NCBI RefSeq assembly: GCF_003610255.1
Contig: NZ_RAPS01000001.1
Span: 620,001-684,000 of the forward strand
Length of the DNA: 64,000 nt
Origin: Streptomyces sp. TLI_171
Lineage (GTDB): Bacteria > Actinomycetota > Actinomycetes > Streptomycetales > Streptomycetaceae
Direction of reading: 5' to 3'
This document shows, piece after piece, positions 59,517-64,000 of this stretch. The notes below the pieces were generated by a model. The model was given only the letters and a program-made list of their open reading frames with translations, searched no databases and had not been told where the DNA came from. How positions within the stretch are numbered: position 1 is the stretch's first letter; the number at the start of each line of letters is the position of its first letter. The position numbers were made by a program, and so were the translations under genes.

Positions 59517-60502
59517 TGGGGACGGCGAGCCGGGTCCGCTCCGGCCGGGAGCACCTGTCCGCGGACGAGGCGGTGCTGGCGCTGCGCCGGCGGGCCTGGT
59601 GGCCGCTGCTGCGGGACGCGTTCGTCCGCTTCCGGTACGCGGACGGGTTCAGCCATGCGCGGGCGCTGGCGTTCCAGGTGGTGCTGGCGCTGGTGCCGTT
59701 CGCGATCTGCGTGGTCGGGCTGGCGTCCTCGCTGCACGGCGGGCCGGTGGGCCGGCTGGTGGCGGGGAGCATCGAGCGGATGGTTCCGGAGCCGAGCGCG
59801 GAGCTGGTGCACGAGGTGCTGGACCGCAGCCGGGAGCACGTCGGCGGCAGCCCGGCCCTCTGGTTCGGGGCGCTGTTCTCGCTGGCCAACCTGGTGACCG
59901 CGATGTCCCAGATCGAGCGCGGCGCGAACCGGATCTACGGCATCGAGCGGGACCGGCCGTTCGACCGCAAGTACGGGCGGAGCCTGGTGATGGCGGCGGG
60001 CGCGGGCCTGCCGCTCGCGCTCGGCTTCCTGGTGCTGGTGACCGGGCCGCAGGTGGCGGCGGCCGCGGACGAGGTGTTCGACCTGGGGCCGGGCACCGCG
60101 GCGCTGTGGACGCTGCTGCGCTGGCCGGTGGGCGTGCTGCTGGTCCTGGTGTCGACCAGCGTGGTGTTCCGGCGGGCCCCGCGGCGCGCGCAGCCGGGCT
60201 ACAGCTGGCTGGCGTTCGGCGCCGGCGTGTACCTGCTGCTGTGGCTGGCGGCGACCTGGCTGCTGAGCCTCTACCTGCGGCTCAGCGGGTCCTTCGACGC
60301 CGTGTACGGGCCGCTGAGCGCGGTGTTCTCGCTGCTGGTGTGGGCGTACCTGACGGCGATCGCGCTGTTCCTCGGCCTGTCCTTCGCCGCCCAGTTGGAG
60401 GCCGCCCGGACCGGGCGGCCCGGGCCGGTGCTGCCCGACCCGCTGGGCGCCGACGCCGCGTCGCCGGACGGGGAGGCGCCCGCCGAGGAGAGGATGTCCT
60501 GA
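59516..60502 (+). CDS. YihY/BrkB-family membrane protein
   Basis: A 328-residue protein coupled to the fusion gene by a 1-base stop-start overlap. It has about six hydrophobic helices in the YihY/UPF0761 pattern: HARALAFQVVLALVPFAICV, SLANLVTAMSQIERGANRIY and SAVFSLLVWAYLTAIALFLG. The family is proposed to be transporters of unknown substrate and in some bacteria affects lipid traffic. The neighbours on both sides being PAP2 lipid phosphatases supports a lipid-related role. Confidence 0.9.
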   Translation: MGTASRVRSGREHLSADEAVLALRRRAWWPLLRDAFVRFRYADGFSHARALAFQVVLALVPFAICVVGLASSLHGGPVGRLVAGSIERMVPEPSAELVHEVLDRSREHVGGSPALWFGALFSLANLVTAMSQIERGANRIYGIERDRPFDRKYGRSLVMAAGAGLPLALGFLVLVTGPQVAAAADEVFDLGPGTAALWTLLRWPVGVLLVLVSTSVVFRRAPRRAQPGYSWLAFGAGVYLLLWLAATWLLSLYLRLSGSFDAVYGPLSAVFSLLVWAYLTAIALFLGLSFAAQLEAARTGRPGPVLPDPLGADAASPDGEAPAEERMS

Positions 60503-61290
60503 TGATCCGTCGGACTGCCCGGTTCCGTCCCGCGCTGCGCTCCGCGGACCTGCGGCTCGGTGAGCGCCTGCTCGCCGCGGTCGTGGCGTTCGCGGTGGCG
60601 GCGGTGCCCGCCGCGCTGCTGCTGGTGCTGGTGGAGGCGAACTGGCCGCCGCTGCACCGCCTGGACTCCGCGGCGGCGGCGCACCTGCACAGCGCGGTGC
60701 GGGAGCACCCGGCGGTGCTGTCCGCGCTGCGGGTGCTCAGCAATGTGGTGTGGGACCCGGTGACGATGCGGCTGCTGGTCGCGGCGGCGGTGCTCTGGCT
60801 GCTGTGGCGGCGGGCCTGGCGGCTGGCGGTGTGGGCGGCGGCGACGGTGGCGGCCTCCGGGCTGATCGGCCTGGCGGTGAAGTCGGCGGTGGCCCGGGCC
60901 CGGCCCGCGCTGCCCGACCCGGTGGCGCACGCGCCCGGGTTCTCGTTCCCGTCGGGGCACGCGATGACGGCGGCGACCTGCTGCGCGGTGCTGCTGCTGG
61001 TGTTCGCCCCGGTGCTGCGGCCGCCGTGGCGGGCGGCGGCGGGCACGGTGGCGGTGCTGAGCGTGCTGGGGGTGGGGTTCACCCGGGTGGCGCTCGGCGT
61101 GCACTGGGTGAGCGACGTGGTCGGCGGCTGGCTGCTGGGCCTGGCCCTGGTCGCCGCCACCGGGTGGGCCTTCGAGGGCTGGCGGCGCGACACGGGCCGC
61201 CCGGTGCCGCCGCTCGCGGAGGGCCTGGAGCCGGAGCTCGCCCCCGACGGCCCGCCCCGCCCGGAGGACCCGCCGCCGCCTTCGCGGTGA
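60502..61290 (+). CDS. PAP2-family lipid phosphatase
   Basis: A 262-residue membrane protein whose ATG overlaps the BrkB stop by one base. Three PAP2 motifs are complete: KSAVARARPALPDP, FSFPSGHAMTAATC and TRVALGVHWVSDVVGG. About six helices are seen and the C-terminal tail is acidic and Pro-rich. It would hydrolyse phosphatidate or undecaprenyl pyrophosphate at the membrane. It ends the three-gene lipid operon, followed by a palindromic terminator. Confidence 0.92.
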   Translation: MIRRTARFRPALRSADLRLGERLLAAVVAFAVAAVPAALLLVLVEANWPPLHRLDSAAAAHLHSAVREHPAVLSALRVLSNVVWDPVTMRLLVAAAVLWLLWRRAWRLAVWAAATVAASGLIGLAVKSAVARARPALPDPVAHAPGFSFPSGHAMTAATCCAVLLLVFAPVLRPPWRAAAGTVAVLSVLGVGFTRVALGVHWVSDVVGGWLLGLALVAATGWAFEGWRRDTGRPVPPLAEGLEPELAPDGPPRPEDPPPPSR

Positions 61291-61305
61291 GACGGCCGCA
61301 GCAGA

Positions 61306-61335
61306 CCGCCCCGCCCGGTCGACCGGGCGGGGCGG
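61306..61335. terminator. Bidirectional palindromic terminator
   Basis: A 30-bp perfect palindrome (arms 61306-61320 and 61321-61335) lies between the convergent PAP2 and Dps genes. Confidence 0.65.
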
Positions 61336-61350
61336 GGTTCGGGCGGCGCG

Positions 61351-61848
61351 TCAGCTCTGCTTGTCGGCGCGGCCCTGGTTCTCGGCGCGGAACATCCAGC
61401 TGTGCTTCTCCAGCGCCGCGGTGACCGCGATCAGCAGGTCCTGGCTGACCGGGTCGGCGTCGCCGGTCTTCTCGATCCGGTCGCGCATCCGCGCGATCAC
61501 CTTGGCGAGCGCGGTGACCAGGTAGTCGACGACCTCGGTGTCGGCGCGCCAGCCGGACGGGAACTCGGGCAGTCCGCCGGCCGCGACCAGCGCGGTGGCC
61601 CGCCCGTCGGGGCTGACGCCGATCGCGGCCGCGCGCTCGGCGACCTGGTCCGCGTAGTCCCGGGCGGTGGCCACCACCTCGTCGAGGTGCAGGTGGACGG
61701 ACCGGAACCGGGGGCCGTACAGGTTCCAGTGCGCCTGCTTGCCCACCAGGGACAGGTCCACGAGGTCGGCCAGGGCGCCCTGCAGCGCGTCCCCGGCCGT
61801 GTCGCGGTCGTTCTCGGCCAGCGGGCTGCTGGTGGCGATGTCCATCAT
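61351..61848 (-). CDS. dps: Dps-family DNA-protecting ferritin
   Basis: A 165-residue ferritin-like protein. The ferroxidase motif is present: KQAHWNLYGPRFRSVHLHLD and EVVATARDYADQVAERAAAI. The C-terminal helix EKHSWMFRAENQG is typical of Streptomyces Dps. It oxidises iron with peroxide, stores it and compacts DNA in stress and sporulation. Two adjacent ATGs exist; GGAGAGG favours 61848. A sigma-B-like promoter candidate lies at 61898-61922, matching the stress-sigma control reported for dps genes in Streptomyces. Confidence 0.93.
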   Translation of the reverse strand: MMDIATSSPLAENDRDTAGDALQGALADLVDLSLVGKQAHWNLYGPRFRSVHLHLDEVVATARDYADQVAERAAAIGVSPDGRATALVAAGGLPEFPSGWRADTEVVDYLVTALAKVIARMRDRIEKTGDADPVSQDLLIAVTAALEKHSWMFRAENQGRADKQS

Positions 61849-61897
61849 CGGTCCTCTCCGGGTCAGGGGTGGCCGGCGAGCGCCGGCCGTCTCTCGG

Positions 61898-61922
61898 CTG
61901 CCCGCGGACGCTGTTCGGAAAC
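61898..61922 (-). promoter_or_regulatory. Candidate sigma-B-like promoter of dps
   Basis: On the minus strand it reads GTTT, 15 bases, GGGCAG, with a predicted leader of about 43 bases. It has the same -35, -10 and spacing as the candidate at 36027. Confidence 0.5.
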
Positions 61923-62058
61923 CGGCCCGGGCCGTCCGGTAACGGTTCGGCATCCGCGGCCGTGGACCGGCAGGTCGCGGGTAGCCGCGCACTCGGCGTC
62001 CCGGCCGCCCCGGGTGCGCGCCACCGACACCGCAGCAGAACTGGATTGGGGTCCCCGT

Positions 62059-62463
62059 ATGCCCGACGCCGTGCGCAGGTCCGTCTCCGTCACCCTGCCC
62101 GGGAGCGCGCTCCCGCACCTCGCGATGGCCGCGCAGCTGCGCTTCGACCCCGCGCTGCCGTACGCCGTGCGGTTGGCGTTCCTGCCCGGGCTGCCGGACG
62201 GCGAGGAGGTCGAGTGGTGCTTCGGCCGGGACCTGCTGGCGGAGGGCTGCCGCGCGCCGAGCGGCGAGGGGGACGTCCGGGTCTCCCCCGGGCGCGGCGA
62301 CCGGGTGCTGGTGACGCTGTCCAACGGGCTCGACCGGGCGGTGATCGGCGTTCCGGCCGGCCCGGTGGCGGAGTTCCTCGCCGACGCGTTCGCCGCGGTG
62401 CCCGCCGGCGCGGAGTCGGAGTACCTGGAGCTGGACCCGGGCCTGGCCCGCCTGCTGGCCTGA
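62059..62463 (+). CDS. SsgA-like protein (SALP)
   Basis: A 134-residue SsgA-family protein from the ATG at 62059 (weak GGGG upstream). It shows QLRFDPALPYAVRLAFLPGL, VEWCFGRDLLAEGCRAPSGE, DVRVSPGRGDRVLVTLSNG and VAEFLADAFAAVPAGAESEY. It is a paralogue of the gene at 38776. The family controls septation and spore wall steps in sporulating actinomycetes. Confidence 0.92.
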   Translation: MPDAVRRSVSVTLPGSALPHLAMAAQLRFDPALPYAVRLAFLPGLPDGEEVEWCFGRDLLAEGCRAPSGEGDVRVSPGRGDRVLVTLSNGLDRAVIGVPAGPVAEFLADAFAAVPAGAESEYLELDPGLARLLA

Positions 62464-62514
62464 CCCGCCGTCAGCCGGTCCGGCCGCGGCGGCGGGTCGC
62501 CCAGCGCCGGGGGC

Positions 62515-62952
62515 TCAGGCGCCGAGGGTGAGCCTGATCCGCTTGCCGCCGTCTGGCGTCGGATGGATCTCCCAGTCGTCGCTGACCCGGCGGGCCAGCG
62601 CCCAGCCCCGGCCGCCGAGCCGGGTGAGGTCCTGCAGGCTGTCGGCTTCGCTGTGCGGGTGGACGTCGGAGGCGTCCTCGACGTCGATGGTGAGGACGGT
62701 GCCGCCGGGGTCCATGCCGACGGCGAACCCGGTCACCCCGCCGGCGTGCCTGATCGCGTTGGTGACCAGTTCGGTGACGGCGAGGCAGGCGTCGTCGCGC
62801 AGCGGGCTGTCGGCCCGGCCGTGCCGGGCGAGCACGGCCGTGACGGCGGCCCTGGCCTGGGCGGCGGTGCGCACCAGCAGACCTGGACCGGGCCTGGGCC
62901 CGCCGGCCGGACGGGTGGGCCGCCGGGTCGGGTCGGTCTCGGCTCGGGACAT
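62515..62952 (-). CDS. RsbW-like anti-sigma/HATPase kinase
   Basis: A 145-residue HATPase protein from the ATG at 62952 with GAGGTC upstream. LRDDACLAVTELVTNAIRHA (N box), VLTIDVEDASDVHPHSEADS, LGGRGWALARRVSDDWEI and a C-terminal DGGKRIRLTL mark it as a paralogue of the kinase at 42941. Both genes share the 12-mer CGATTCGAGGTC before the ATG. It is divergent from a PAS/GAF sensor gene. Its STAS partner is not adjacent. Confidence 0.9.
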   Translation of the reverse strand: MSRAETDPTRRPTRPAGGPRPGPGLLVRTAAQARAAVTAVLARHGRADSPLRDDACLAVTELVTNAIRHAGGVTGFAVGMDPGGTVLTIDVEDASDVHPHSEADSLQDLTRLGGRGWALARRVSDDWEIHPTPDGGKRIRLTLGA

Positions 62953-63258
62953 GTGGTGACCTCGAATCGGACGGTACGGGACACGGTGGAGCGCGGAGCT
63001 CACGGGATTCGGCTGCCCGGACAATCCGCTGTCATACCGCCCGATCCGGGTGGCCCTGCCGACACCGGCCCGCGGGCCCCGCGCGCCGCGGTAGCCCGGG
63101 CCGGTCCGACCCGGCGGTAGCATGGCGGTTCGGGTGCGGCCCGTCGGGCGCCTCACGGTGGCCGGTGGTTCGCGCCAAACCCGCCGCCCGGGGAGCGTGT
63201 TGACAGCCCGGCCGGCGGAAACCCGATTGCGAGGTGAGGGCCTGTCAGGGCCCCGACT
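62953..63258. other. Divergent intergenic region
   Basis: About 306 bp between the RsbW-like kinase and the sensor gene. It contains the minus-strand promoter candidate at 63013-63037. On the plus strand TTGACA is at 63200-63205, with only a poor -10 (CCGATT) 17 bases on. Confidence 0.5.
63013..63037 (-). promoter_or_regulatory. Candidate sigma-B-like promoter of RsbW-like kinase
   Basis: On the minus strand it reads GTAT, 15 bases, GGGCAG, about 60 bp before the ATG at 62952. Confidence 0.38.
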
Positions 63259-64000
63259 ATGGCGACTTCGACTTCTCCGGCGGCGGCGACGGGACTGGGC
63301 TTCCTCACCGCTTCGCCCTTCCCGGTCGCGGTGCTGGACTCCGAGGGCGCGCTGCTGCACGCCAGTGACAGCGCCCGGCGGCTGCTGGCCGGACCGGGCG
63401 GCCGGGCGGGGGCCGAGGTGCCGCGCTGGCTGCGGCAGGCCCATCTCGCCGTGCTCGCCGACGGCCCGCGGCCGGAGACCGTCCGGCACACCGACCCGGT
63501 GGCGGGCGTGATCGAGGCCCACCCGTCGGCCGGGGCCGACGGCAGCGCGGTGTGGTGGTTCGTCGTCCAGGACGGCTGCGCGGGCCTGCTGCCCGCGGCC
63601 CCCGACGGTCCCTGCGACTGGGAGCTGCTGACCAGGCTGTCCGGCCTGCTGCTGGCCTCGCTGAACGTCGACCGGGTGCTGGAGACGGTGGTCCGCCAGG
63701 CGTCGCTGCACCTCGCGGACGCCGCCGTGGTGGTCGCCCCCGGCTCCGGGCGGACCTTGCGCTTCGTGTCCTGCCTGCGCGAGGGCGACCCGCTCCCCGG
63801 CCAGGTGCGGGCCGACCCGGCCGAGGTCCCGGGCCTGGCCGAGGCGCTGCAGGGGTTCCCGCCGGTGCCCTCGCGGTGGATCGATCCGGCCGCCGCGCCG
63901 CAGTGGCTGGTGCCCGCCGGTTTCGGGCAGGTCGAATCGGTGCTGGTCACGCCGTTGCCCGGGCACGGCGTGTCGGCCGGGGCGCTGGTGCTGCTGCGCC
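63259..64000 (+). CDS. PAS/GAF sensor protein, 5' part only
   Basis: An open frame from the ATG at 63259 runs off the right edge after 247 codons. Residues 10-110 resemble a degenerate PAS domain (LTASPFPVAVLDSEGALLHA, WWFVVQDGCAGLL). From about 127 a GAF domain begins (WELLTRLSGLLLASLNVDRV, VVRQASLHLADAAVVVAPGS). This order is usual for SpoIIE/PP2C phosphatases and GAF histidine kinases in Streptomyces; the catalytic part lies outside the window. No strong ribosome site precedes the ATG, so the start is tentative. It is divergent from an RsbW-like kinase, which favours a PP2C output. Confidence 0.75.
   Translation, partial: MATSTSPAAATGLGFLTASPFPVAVLDSEGALLHASDSARRLLAGPGGRAGAEVPRWLRQAHLAVLADGPRPETVRHTDPVAGVIEAHPSAGADGSAVWWFVVQDGCAGLLPAAPDGPCDWELLTRLSGLLLASLNVDRVLETVVRQASLHLADAAVVVAPGSGRTLRFVSCLREGDPLPGQVRADPAEVPGLAEALQGFPPVPSRWIDPAAAPQWLVPAGFGQVESVLVTPLPGHGVSAGALVLLR

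Noticed and set aside
1..64000. CRISPR array, prophage, insertion sequence or tRNA-linked island
   Set aside because: No spaced direct repeats, integrase, transposase, terminal inverted repeats or tRNA-like sequence were recognised.

Overview
The window is uniformly GC-rich, with GC concentrated at third codon positions, frequent GTG starts and many 4-bp ATGA/GTGA start-stop overlaps. It carries two SsgA-like genes, a WhiB-type Fe-S regulator, an AfsR/SARP regulator, a perfect CebR-type operator and an F420-dependent oxidoreductase. Together these point to a morphologically complex actinomycete of the Streptomycetaceae (Streptomyces or Kitasatospora). I see no insertion sequence, prophage, CRISPR array, tRNA or rRNA, so this looks like chromosomal accessory or arm-type DNA rather than an island.

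Layout. 0-5.2 kb: envelope/stress proteins (DUF4235, DUF3618), a Ser/Thr kinase fused to a VWA-like domain, a repeat-rich protein and its membrane-anchored partner, and a 19-codon gene divergent from an AfsR-like regulator (5.3-8.2 kb). 8.2-15.5 kb: esterase/MarR pair with three operator-like palindromes, ROK sugar kinase behind a CebR box, TetR-AidB acyl-CoA dehydrogenase pair, DHA2 efflux pump and a glyoxalase-fold protein. 15.6-25.3 kb: GAF-PP2C phosphatase, GH15 glucosidase/trehalase, cyclase-fold hydrolase, cytochrome bd oxidase (cydAB), GMC oxidoreductase and a divergent glucose-6-phosphate dehydrogenase. 25.4-29.2 kb: a coupled three-gene operon for a LodA/GoxA-type cysteine-tryptophylquinone oxidase, its flavoprotein maturase and an unrecognised third protein. 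29.6-36.6 kb: STAS protein, P-loop kinase, CinA amidohydrolase coupled to a PLP decarboxylase, a 31-codon gene, PAS-PP2C phosphatase, membrane protein, hemerythrin, DUF4235-like protein and WhiB. 36.7-42.8 kb: F420 oxidoreductase, CsbD and PRC-barrel stress proteins, SsgA-like protein, FAD oxidoreductase with SRPBCC protein, glyoxalase-fold protein, MpaB-type oxygenase.

42.9-54.5 kb is a large partner-switching cluster: RsbW-like kinase with a STAS antagonist; divergently a 1254-residue histidine kinase/receiver/PP2C hybrid; then rsbR, rsbS, rsbT, an RsbT-PP2C fusion, a histidine kinase-receiver hybrid, a receiver-GAF-PP2C phosphatase and a final STAS protein. From rsbR to the receiver-PP2C gene every junction overlaps by 4 bp. 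No sigma factor gene is in the window, yet GNNT-N14/15-GGG(T/C)A-type promoter candidates resembling sigma-B sites precede DUF3618, the repeat-protein operon, hemerythrin, a DUF4235-like gene, CsbD, rsbR, a small membrane protein, Dps and a second RsbW-like kinase. My reading is that the cluster controls a general-stress sigma factor encoded elsewhere, and that several neighbours belong to its regulon.

54.6-64 kb: small membrane protein, DUF1206 protein, transketolase, a coupled operon of PAP2-diacylglycerol-kinase fusion, BrkB-family membrane protein and PAP2 phosphatase, then Dps, SsgA-like protein, the second RsbW-like kinase and the start of a PAS/GAF sensor gene cut by the window edge.
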